This document shows positions 43,627 through 50,523 of a stretch of DNA of 55,584 nt, one piece after another (the stretch's first letter is position 1; the number at the start of each line of letters is the position of its first letter). Both the position numbers and the translations under genes were made by a program. This DNA comes from an uncultured Gardnerella sp. (GTDB lineage: Bacteria > Actinomycetota > Actinomycetes > Actinomycetales > Bifidobacteriaceae), in NCBI GenBank assembly GCA_947289115.1, contig CAMYPG010000007.1:1-55584 (forward strand), written 5' to 3'. The notes under the pieces are model-generated. The model saw only the letters and a program-made list of their open reading frames with translations, made no database searches and was not told where the DNA came from.

Positions 43627-44481
43627 TCAAACAATAGGCTCTACCTGGTTAAATCCAAGCTCCACAGGAGTTTCGCGACCAAAGATAGAAACAAGAACCG
43701 TAAGCTTCTGCGTTGTAGGATCCACATCCGATACCACGGCAGCCATAGTCGCAAATGGGCCATCGGTAACTGTAACTTGATCGCCAACCTTGTAAGCCAC
43801 CTCAACGGTACGCTTACGAGCCGCAGCAGGCTTATCTCCAGCCTTCTTCAAAGCCTCAGACGCAATCATAGGAGCCATCATATCGATAACTTCCTTACGG
43901 CTAAGAGGAGCAGGCTCCTTAGATGGGCCAACAAAACCAGTAACGCCTTCAGTTTCGCGCACAATACGACGAGCATTCTCATCTGGCCACATACGAATAA
44001 GCACATAACCTGGAACGCGAACGCGGGTAATAACCTTCTTACCCTTGTCAGTGTGCTTTTCAACCTCTTCCATTGGCACTTCAATCTGGAAAATCTTGTC
44101 TTCCAAACCAAAGCTTTGTACACGAGATTCAACGTTAGTTTTAACGCGCTTCTCGTAGCCAGAGTAGGTGTGGAGAACGTACCACTTGCCTTCAAGAGTG
44201 CGCAAAGTTTTAGAGAATTCCGCAACAGCGGCAGCACCAGCATCTGTAGCATCAACTTCTTGCGCAGCGGAAGAATCGCCAGAAACCGTTTCAGCAGGCT
44301 CAGCAGGAGACTCGGTCTCACCAACTACGTTTTCACTATTTTCAGAAGCATCTTCTACGACAACAGTATCTGCAACATCTGCGTTCTCAACATTTGCAGC
44401 ATCAGCCGAAATATCAGCTGCGTCAAAATCCGCAAGATCATTCACAGAATCAACATTTTCGAGATTCAACTCGTCAGTCAT
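43627..44481 (-). CDS. nusG: Transcription termination/antitermination protein NusG
   Basis: An RNA polymerase processivity factor linking polymerase to Rho or ribosomes. It has 284 residues. A ~100-residue acidic Ala/Asp/Val-rich extension, common in actinobacterial NusG, precedes the NGN domain (GKWYVLHTYSGYEKRVKTN; VPGYVLIRMWPDENARRIVRETEGVTGFVG) and the KOW domain (YKVGDQVTVTDGPFATMAAVVSDV; SIFGRETPVELGFNQVE). secE lies 28 nt upstream. Confidence 0.96.
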   Translation of the reverse strand: MTDELNLENVDSVNDLADFDAADISADAANVENADVADTVVVEDASENSENVVGETESPAEPAETVSGDSSAAQEVDATDAGAAAVAEFSKTLRTLEGKWYVLHTYSGYEKRVKTNVESRVQSFGLEDKIFQIEVPMEEVEKHTDKGKKVITRVRVPGYVLIRMWPDENARRIVRETEGVTGFVGPSKEPAPLSRKEVIDMMAPMIASEALKKAGDKPAAARKRTVEVAYKVGDQVTVTDGPFATMAAVVSDVDPTTQKLTVLVSIFGRETPVELGFNQVEPIV

Positions 44482-44509
44482 ATTCGCACACCCTCAAAAT
44501 TCGTTGAAA

Positions 44510-44725
44510 TCAGCCAAACAGCCACATAACAGACTTACCCAAACCGAAGTCCATAACAGTGACGAAAACCATCAAGAAAATAACAAAAATAAACACGGAA
44601 GCTGACCAAGCAAACAATTCCTTGCCGTGAGGAGCAACGACTTTGCGAGTCTCATCAATAGTTTGCTTAATGAACATGCCAATACGCATGAACAAATTCG
44701 GCTTCTTCTCTTTTGCCTTAGCCAT
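44510..44725 (-). CDS. secE: Protein translocase subunit SecE
   Basis: A 71-residue single-span subunit of the SecYEG channel. MAKAKEKKPNLFMRIGMFIKQTIDETRKVVAP is the amphipathic region with the family's ExRKVxxP motif, followed by one transmembrane helix (about 40-65). Upstream in-frame codons overlap tRNA-Trp, so MAKAKEKK is the start. Confidence 0.94.
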   Translation of the reverse strand: MAKAKEKKPNLFMRIGMFIKQTIDETRKVVAPHGKELFAWSASVFIFVIFLMVFVTVMDFGLGKSVMWLFG

Positions 44726-44763
44726 GCTTGAATCCTTCGTTTGAAAATTGTTAACAATAAAAC

Positions 44764-44839
44764 TGGCAGGGACGGCGGGACTCGAACCCACAACCTACGG
44801 TTTTGGAGACCGTTGCGCTACCAATTGCGCCACATCCCT
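44764..44839 (-). tRNA. tRNA-Trp (anticodon CCA)
   Basis: 76 nt with CCA encoded. Acceptor AGGGATG/CGTCCCT, anticodon loop CTCCAAA, standard T-loop TTCGAGT closed by G-C. It sits directly upstream of secE in the same direction, the order found in many actinobacteria. Confidence 0.95.
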
Positions 44840-44853
44840 AGGTGAACTTGCTA

Positions 44854-44882
44854 ATCATACCTTAAAAAGATTGACTTGGCAA
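44854..44882 (-). promoter_or_regulatory. Promoter of tRNA-Trp-secE-nusG
   Basis: TTGCCA (44882-44877), a 17-bp spacer, TATGAT (44859-44854), placing the start about 8 nt before the tRNA. Confidence 0.7.
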
Positions 44883-44959
44883 AACCGCCAAGTAGATATG
44901 TTAGCGGAAGGGCAAGATTTAAGGGTTTTATTATGATTAGCGAGTGTCGCTAAACGCGC

Positions 44960-45007
44960 GGTTGCTGGCGACTTTTGCGCGCGTAAACAACGCGCTGGCG
45001 ACTTTAA
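44960..45007 (+). repeat. Dispersed 18-bp motif plus half copy at the aminotransferase stop
   Basis: GGTTGCTGGCGACTTTTG (44960-44977) and a second half copy CTGGCGACTTTAA (44995-45007) overlapping the stop codon of the next gene. Both are flanked by GCGCG-rich sequence. Confidence 0.65.
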
Positions 45008-46287
45008 AACGCGCTTCCGCTTTCAATCCACTGCTTCATACGCCTCATACCTTCGGCAAGCTGACTGTCTGCTAAAGCACACGAGAATCGCAAGTGGCCA
45101 GGCGCACCAAAAGCCTCTCCAGGAACAGCGGCAACATGCGCTTCATCAAGTAGCATTTGCGCGAGTATGGACGACGTGCCTGGAATCTTAGAATCCTTGC
45201 CCATCGGGCACTCAAGCAGTGCCTCAACGTTTGCAAACGCGTAGAAAGCGCCGTGCGAAAGAGGGCAAGTCACGCCTTGCATGCTGTTTAACGCTTGCAC
45301 AATCGCCTTGCGACGAGCGTCGAAGGAATCGCGCATTTTTGCAACTTCATCTAAGGTCCCACCAACCGCTGCAAGAGCTGCTCGCTGTGAAATATTGGAA
45401 ACGTTAGACGTCATGTGGCTTTGAAGCTTAATCGCAGCTTTTGCGACATCAAGCGGCGCAACCATCCAGCCAACACGCCAACCTGGCATTGCGTACGTTT
45501 TAGCAACACCGTTCAAAACAAGCAGCTGGTCGCGCACTTCTGGCACTTCTACGCCAATATACGACGTTTTTACGCCGTCGTAATGCAAGTGCTCGTAAAT
45601 CTCGTCGGAAAGCACCCAAATATGGTGTTTTACAGCCCATTCGCCAATCGCGCGAATCGTTTGTGCGCTCCAAATAGCGCCTGTTGGATTAGAAGGCGAA
45701 GTTACAATAATCGCACGCGTGCGTGGGGTACGAGCCGCCTCAATCGCCTCAATATCTGGCTCAAAACCGCGATCCGCGCCAGACATAACAGGCACAGGCA
45801 CACCACCTGCAAGTTTTACTGCCTCTGGGTAGCTTGTCCAATATGGCGCTGGGATTATAACTTCATCGCCATCGTTTAACAAAATCTGGCATGCTTCGTA
45901 AACAGCTTGTTTGCCGCCATTCGTTACAACAACTTGATTTAGGGAAACATCGTAGCCAGAATCGCGCTTGACTTTGCGCGCAATCGCCTCGCGAAGCTCT
46001 GGAAGACCAGCCGTAGCCGTGTACTTGTAGTTTTTTGGGTCTTTGCATGCGGCGGCTGCGGCTTCAACAATGTAGAGCGGCGTTGGAAAATCAGGTTCGC
46101 CTGCGCCGAAGCTAATAACGTCGATTCCTGCGGCTTTCATTGCTTTTGCTTTGCCATCTACAGCAAGCGTTGCACTCGGTGCCACTTTGTTAATGCGATT
46201 GCTCATAGAGCGCCATTGAGAGTTTGATACGTTTGCTGCGATTTGCAACTCGTTTTCTGCCATATTTGCTGCGATATTTTCTGCCAT
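45004..46287 (-). CDS. Pyridoxal-phosphate aminotransferase, aspartate type
   Basis: Class I/II aminotransferase, most like the Ib-type aspartate/prephenate aminotransferases. It has 427 residues. Seen: GAGEPDFPTP, YKYTATAGLPELREAIA, TNGGKQAVYEA, TSPSNPTGAIW, DEIYEHLHYDG and GVAKTYAMPGWRVGW with the PLP Lys. The N-terminus has a tandem MAENIAAN/MAENELQI duplication. A later Met (SNRINKVAPSATL, about 28) matches where homologues start. The first ATG has no Shine-Dalgarno but a TAAACT box (46299-46294) 6 nt upstream, so a leaderless start is possible. Confidence 0.9.
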   Translation of the reverse strand: MAENIAANMAENELQIAANVSNSQWRSMSNRINKVAPSATLAVDGKAKAMKAAGIDVISFGAGEPDFPTPLYIVEAAAAACKDPKNYKYTATAGLPELREAIARKVKRDSGYDVSLNQVVVTNGGKQAVYEACQILLNDGDEVIIPAPYWTSYPEAVKLAGGVPVPVMSGADRGFEPDIEAIEAARTPRTRAIIVTSPSNPTGAIWSAQTIRAIGEWAVKHHIWVLSDEIYEHLHYDGVKTSYIGVEVPEVRDQLLVLNGVAKTYAMPGWRVGWMVAPLDVAKAAIKLQSHMTSNVSNISQRAALAAVGGTLDEVAKMRDSFDARRKAIVQALNSMQGVTCPLSHGAFYAFANVEALLECPMGKDSKIPGTSSILAQMLLDEAHVAAVPGEAFGAPGHLRFSCALADSQLAEGMRRMKQWIESGSAF

Positions 46288-46583
46288 ACTTACAGTTTAA
46301 CCATTACACGTTATTTCCCGATTTTGTTTACGTTTCAACCAGCGCGGATTCCTGTTTGCTGTTGTGTGAGGGCTGGCTAATTCTTGTCTCACAACGCTCT
46401 GCCTCTTACGCGTTGGCTGGTGTTGCGGTTGTTCCGATTTGGTTTTGATTCTGTTTTTTGGTTGAAGTTTGTTTGTAGTGGTGACTCATTGGATTGTTTG
46501 GTATCGGCTGCCGCTCTTATATTGTTCGACCAAGAATCACCCAGCCCTCTTACAAGTCTGAACAATTGCGTATTGCTTAATCA
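46288..46583. other. Non-coding spacer with repeat fragments
   Basis: No gene is visible. It holds TTCCCGATTTTGTTTACG (46317-46334), a relative of the blocks at 49590 and 55425. An inverted pair is formed by a TGTGAGGGCTGG-type block near 46365 and a CCAGCCCTCTTACA block near 46541. The second is also related to CCCAGCCCTCACAC near 16019. Confidence 0.45.
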
Positions 46584-46677
46584 CCGAGATTCTCGATTTT
46601 TCTTGCTCTCTCGGCGAGTCACCACCTTCGGCGCTGAGGCTCACCTCGCTCGCTGCGAAAAATCTCGAATCTCTACC
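46584..46677. repeat. Short inverted-end element
   Basis: The left end, GAGATTCTCGATTTTTC (46586-46602), and right end, GAAAAATCTCGAATCTC (46657-46673), match the ends of the 222-bp element at 37876. Both left ends share at least 25 identical bases, starting ATCACCGAG. The interior here is only about 55 bp and lacks the modular repeat. Confidence 0.65.
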
Positions 46678-46728
46678 TTGCTTGGCGTAATTTTAAGCGC
46701 ACATGCAAATCGATTAGCAAGTAGAAGA

Positions 46729-47874
46729 TTATAAAAGCACAAGATTGTCGCGATGCACCACAGGATGCGCGTATTGCCGCCCCAAAGTCGCCTCTAAATC
46801 ATCTGTTGTAAGCCCCATTACCTGCGGTATCTCATCTGAATCAAATGCAACTAGCCCTTTGGCTAAATGATTGCCATGCTCGTCATCAATCCACACTGGA
46901 TCGCTTGCAGAAAAGTCGCCAGCAACCCCTACGATTCCAGCAGCCAACAAGCTTGCTCGTCCTCCTCGAACTGCTGCAGCTGCACCAGCATCTACAATAA
47001 TCGAGCCATGCGGATTAGACGCAAAACCAATCCAAAGTCTTCTGGAAGACGCGCGCGAATTTAGTGGCGCGAACACGGTTCCAACTGCATCGCCAGATAG
47101 CGCGTCCTCCGCGTTACTAGCACATGTCAAAAGCGTTGGGATTCCAGAAACAGCAGCAACGTGCGCCGCATCCATTTTGGTTATCATTCCGCCTGTGCCT
47201 ACACCCGAAATGCTGGAGCCAACTTTAACATCGTCTAGCGCGCGCGTAACATCTGGAACAAAACTAATCCGCTTAGCATCTGGTTCGCTAGGCGGAGCCG
47301 TGTAAAGCGCGTCAACATCTGTTAAAAGAACCAGCGCATCTGCTCGCACAATGTTCGCCACAAGCGCCGCAAGCCTATCGTTATCACCAAAACGTATTTC
47401 GTTGCTAGACAGAGCATCGTTTTCGTTTACGATTGGCACAACGCCTAATTCCAGCAGCCTAAGCATTGTGCGTTGGGCATTACGATAACGCGAAGGGCTT
47501 ATAGTAACGTCTGCCGTTAGTAGCATTTGCCCTACTCTTATGCCGAATTCCGCAAATGCTGACTCATATTGGTACATGAGCAAGCCTTGTCCAACTGATG
47601 CTGTTGCTTGCTGAGTAGGCACATCTTTAGGACGTTCATTAAAACCAAGTAGTCCAAATCCCGCTGCGATAGCACCAGAAGATACTAAAACTACATTAGC
47701 TCCAGACATTTGAGCACGGCTAATAGCCGTAACAAGAGCACGTAATTTTTGCACGTCTAAATGACCAGATAAGTCTGTAAGCGAACTAGAGCCAACTTTT
47801 ACGACTATTGTGTTCGCATTGCTAATTGAACGCCGAATCTCATCTTCGGTAGGCTCAACTGCCTTATTAATCAT
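46729..47874 (-). CDS. proB: Glutamate 5-kinase
   Basis: First step of proline synthesis. The amino-acid kinase domain shows NTIVVKVGSSSLTD, VLVSSGAIAAGF, QATASVGQGLLM, VPIVNENDALS, FGDNDRLAALVA and GTGGMITKMDAA. A C-terminal PUA domain follows (about 285-381). It has 381 residues. Inside the PUA domain VAGDFS is encoded by a perfect copy of the dispersed motif, at a site where the family has a GDF-type turn. The ATG follows the obg stop directly (TAA then ATG), so the two are coupled. Confidence 0.95.
   Translation of the reverse strand: MINKAVEPTEDEIRRSISNANTIVVKVGSSSLTDLSGHLDVQKLRALVTAISRAQMSGANVVLVSSGAIAAGFGLLGFNERPKDVPTQQATASVGQGLLMYQYESAFAEFGIRVGQMLLTADVTISPSRYRNAQRTMLRLLELGVVPIVNENDALSSNEIRFGDNDRLAALVANIVRADALVLLTDVDALYTAPPSEPDAKRISFVPDVTRALDDVKVGSSISGVGTGGMITKMDAAHVAAVSGIPTLLTCASNAEDALSGDAVGTVFAPLNSRASSRRLWIGFASNPHGSIIVDAGAAAAVRGGRASLLAAGIVGVAGDFSASDPVWIDDEHGNHLAKGLVAFDSDEIPQVMGLTTDDLEATLGRQYAHPVVHRDNLVLL
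46910..46927 (-). repeat. Dispersed 18-bp motif, copy in proB PUA domain
   Basis: GAAAAGTCGCCAGCAACC, a perfect match on the minus strand, encoding VAGDFS. Confidence 0.65.
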
Positions 47875-49539
47875 TTACTCACCACGTCCAAATAAACTCT
47901 GCTCATCGTGTTTGTCGTCATCTACCGATGGATCTGCCCAATGACCTTGCTTTCTCTCCGCCATCATCGCATCTCGCACAGCGCTCTTTGCATCCATCAT
48001 CATGTGATAATCGCGTCTGCGCTCAGCGTTTGTGCGTCTTGCACCTCTAGGGTCATTTGCTTCAAGTCGCAAGTCTTTTCCACGCGCGCCCAAGCTAGCA
48101 CCGTCCAAACCTTCCGCACCTGCTGCAATGCTTGGATCCCAGTCGAAGCAAACCATGCGGTTTCCGCGACCAATCCTAATCTCGTCTCCTGGACGCGCAC
48201 CCTTCTTGCGCAACTCGTCTTCCACACCAAGTTTTGCTAAGCGATCCGCCAAATAGCCAACTGCCTCGTCGTTGTCGAAGTTTGTTTGCACAACCCAACG
48301 CTCTGGCTTAGCGCCCGTAACAGTAAACCAGAAGTCGCCATTTTTGTCTTCTTCGCGCTCGATTGTAAAGTCGCTAGCACTTCCGCGGCCATCATCTCTG
48401 CGTCGTCTCAATGCTGGCTGTTCAAGCGGCTGAATAACAACTCGCTCTTCTTCTCGCGCTGCCTCTTGCTCAGCAAGCTTTTCGCGCATACCAGCCACCA
48501 TCTTTCCAAGCGCAAAACCAAGCTCTTTCAAGCCTTCGTGAGACGCAGTAGAAATCTCAAAAACTGGAAAGCCCATTTTTTCAAAGTCGCTTCGCACAAA
48601 TTCTGCCAACTCTTTTGCCTCTGGCACATCAATCTTGTTTAGCACAATAATTCGCGGACGCTCTGGAATCGGAATCGCTCCAAGTGGCAAATCCAACTTG
48701 TTTGCGTATTGCGAAAGCTCGTGTTCCAAAGCCTTATAATCGCTGATTGGATCGCGATTGGATTCAAGCGTTGCGCAGTCGATTACGTGGGCGATTATTT
48801 CCGTGCGCTCAATGTGGCGCAAAAATTCTAGACCAAGCCCTTTTCCTTCGGAAGCTCCTGGAATCAATCCTGGCACGTCTGCGATTGTGTAGCGGTATTC
48901 ACCAAAGCTGACCACACCAAGGTTTGGAACAAGCGTTGTAAACGGATAATCTGCGATTTTTGGTTTTGCAGCGCTGATTGAAGCTACAAGACTTGACTTT
49001 CCTGCAGACGGGAAGCCCACTAGCGCGACGTCTGCTATCGACTTTAGCTCTAGGATTACGTCTCGTTCTTCGCCAGGTTCGCCTAGTAGTGCAAAACCTG
49101 GAGCGCGGCGAGTTTTATTGGCAAGAGCGGCGTTTCCAAGTCCGCCTGCGCCTCCTGCTGCGACTACGAATGTGTCGCCTACGTGTTGCAAATCCGCCAA
49201 AACGTTGCCTGGCTTTTTTTGCGCGCCCGATGCGCCCTTCGCCTCAAAAACTACGGTTCCGACTGGCACTGGCAACATAAGGTCTTCTCCTTTGGAGCCG
49301 TCCTTTGTATCACCTAGACCCATTGTGCCACTCTGCGCTACGCGATGAGGCATAAATCGATAATCAAGCAAGCTATTTGCATTGCGATCGGCTACGAATA
49401 TAACGCTTCCGCCGTTTCCACCATTGCCGCCATTTGGACCTGCAAGTGGCTTGTATTTTTCTCTACGCACGCCTGCGGATCCATTGCCGCCGTCGCCGCC
49501 TTTAACATGTACCGTTACTCGATCTACAAAATCGCTCAT
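47875..49539 (-). CDS. obg: GTPase Obg/CgtA
   Basis: A large-subunit assembly and stress GTPase. The Obg fold (1-160) has Gly-rich FVDRVTVHVKGGDGGNGSAG and PNGGNGGNGGSV. The G domain shows GFPSAGKSSL, DVPGLIPGASEGKGLG and LNKIDVPEA. A C-terminal OCT domain (FTVTGAKPERWVVQTNFDNDEAVGYLADRL) is followed by a ~90-residue basic tail, giving 554 residues. The OCT domain and tail are typical of actinobacteria. TAAGGT precedes the ATG. Confidence 0.96.
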   Translation of the reverse strand: MSDFVDRVTVHVKGGDGGNGSAGVRREKYKPLAGPNGGNGGNGGSVIFVADRNANSLLDYRFMPHRVAQSGTMGLGDTKDGSKGEDLMLPVPVGTVVFEAKGASGAQKKPGNVLADLQHVGDTFVVAAGGAGGLGNAALANKTRRAPGFALLGEPGEERDVILELKSIADVALVGFPSAGKSSLVASISAAKPKIADYPFTTLVPNLGVVSFGEYRYTIADVPGLIPGASEGKGLGLEFLRHIERTEIIAHVIDCATLESNRDPISDYKALEHELSQYANKLDLPLGAIPIPERPRIIVLNKIDVPEAKELAEFVRSDFEKMGFPVFEISTASHEGLKELGFALGKMVAGMREKLAEQEAAREEERVVIQPLEQPALRRRRDDGRGSASDFTIEREEDKNGDFWFTVTGAKPERWVVQTNFDNDEAVGYLADRLAKLGVEDELRKKGARPGDEIRIGRGNRMVCFDWDPSIAAGAEGLDGASLGARGKDLRLEANDPRGARRTNAERRRDYHMMMDAKSAVRDAMMAERKQGHWADPSVDDDKHDEQSLFGRGE

Positions 49540-49560
49540 AACTTTTACCTTACTTGATGC

Positions 49561-49694
49561 TCAATACTCGCCAGATTTGACTGCGTTTGTTTACGTTTTG
49601 GTCGATCTTGGAAACAAACACAAGATCATTTCCCGATTTTGTAGCTCAAAACGCCAAAATCAACAACAAAAAACGTCAATACTCGCCAGATTTG
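49561..49694. repeat. 19-bp direct repeats around an inverted-repeat block
   Basis: TCAATACTCGCCAGATTTG occurs at 49561-49579 and 49676-49694. Between them GTTTGTTT (49585-49592) and AAACAAAC (49612-49619) are inverted, inside a ~35-bp block (TTGTTTACGTTTTGG ... TTGGAAACAAACAC). That block recurs at 55428-55461. Direct repeats flanking an element look like a duplicated target site or a tandem duplication. Confidence 0.6.
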
Positions 49695-49701
49695 CAAAAA
49701 C

Positions 49702-49730
49702 AAAAAAGCCGCACCGAACGGGGTGCGGCT
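49702..49730 (-). terminator. Terminator of rplU-rpmA
   Basis: A perfect 9-bp stem AGCCGCACC (49707-49715) / GGTGCGGCT (49722-49730), followed on the minus strand by TTTTTTG. Confidence 0.8.
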
Positions 49731-49748
49731 AGAAGATTAATGGGTTAC

Positions 49749-50000
49749 TCAGGCGGTAACTACGTCTACAACCTTGCGATCGCGACGAATGCCGAACTTC
49801 ACATTGCCGTCCACCAAAGCGTACAGCGTGTGATCCTTACCCAAAGCAACGTTCTGTCCTGCATGGAACTTGGTGCCGCGCTGGCGAACAATAATGTTTC
49901 CAGCCACAACAGCTTCTCCACCGAACTTCTTAACGCCAAGATATTGCGCCTGTGAGTCGCGACCGTTGCGCGAGCTAGACGCACCCTTCTTATGTGCCAT
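49749..50000 (-). CDS. rpmA: 50S ribosomal protein L27
   Basis: 83 residues: MAHKKGASSSRNGRDSQAQ, LGVKKFGGEAV, GTKFHAGQNVALGKDHTLYAL. L27 lies at the peptidyl-transferase centre. No N-terminal cleavable extension of the Firmicutes type is present. It is 33 nt downstream of rplU. Confidence 0.97.
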   Translation of the reverse strand: MAHKKGASSSRNGRDSQAQYLGVKKFGGEAVVAGNIIVRQRGTKFHAGQNVALGKDHTLYALVDGNVKFGIRRDRKVVDVVTA

Positions 50001-50033
50001 CTTGCTGTCCTTTCAGGTTTATAACACCGTCAA

Positions 50034-50342
50034 TCAGGCGATGGCCGTGATCTTGACGAGAGTCAACTTCTGACGATGACCCTTGCGACGAGCCACACCA
50101 GTCTTGTTCTTATACTTCATAATGCTAATCTTTGGACCTTTGGCTTCGTCATTCAAGACTTCTGCCTTCACCGTGATCTTAGCAAGATCCTTGGCGCTTA
50201 AGGTCACCTTAGCACCGTCAACAACGAGCGCGACCGGGAATTCCACGGTATCGCCCTTCTTTGCATCGAGACGGTTCACGAGAATGGCGTCGCCAACCTC
50301 GACCTTCTCTTGATGGCCACCGGCCTTCACAATCGCGTACAT
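50034..50342 (-). CDS. rplU: 50S ribosomal protein L21
   Basis: 102 residues: MYAIVKAGGHQEKVEVGDAI, a DTVEFPVALVVDG core and KNKTGVARRKGHRQKLTLVKI at the C-terminus, the usual rRNA-binding signature. AAGGAACG precedes the ATG. A promoter lies about 80 nt upstream. Confidence 0.97.
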   Translation of the reverse strand: MYAIVKAGGHQEKVEVGDAILVNRLDAKKGDTVEFPVALVVDGAKVTLSAKDLAKITVKAEVLNDEAKGPKISIMKYKNKTGVARRKGHRQKLTLVKITAIA

Positions 50343-50422
50343 AATTCGTTCCTTAGCTAAATTGAAAGCTTTACTATTGCCTCACGCGCAGCGTTGAACC
50401 TGCGGCAAGACACCGACTATTA

Positions 50423-50452
50423 AAATTACACCGACCCCTGTACTAACGTCAA
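50423..50452 (-). promoter_or_regulatory. Promoter of rplU-rpmA
   Basis: TTGACG (50452-50447), an 18-bp spacer, TAATTT (50428-50423). It lies just past the RNase E stop. Confidence 0.6.
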
Positions 50453-50523
50453 GTCTTAATTCATAAAGTCGAAATAAGCAATAGACATTATTGTACTCGA
50501 GCCGTATACTTTGCGTCTATTTT

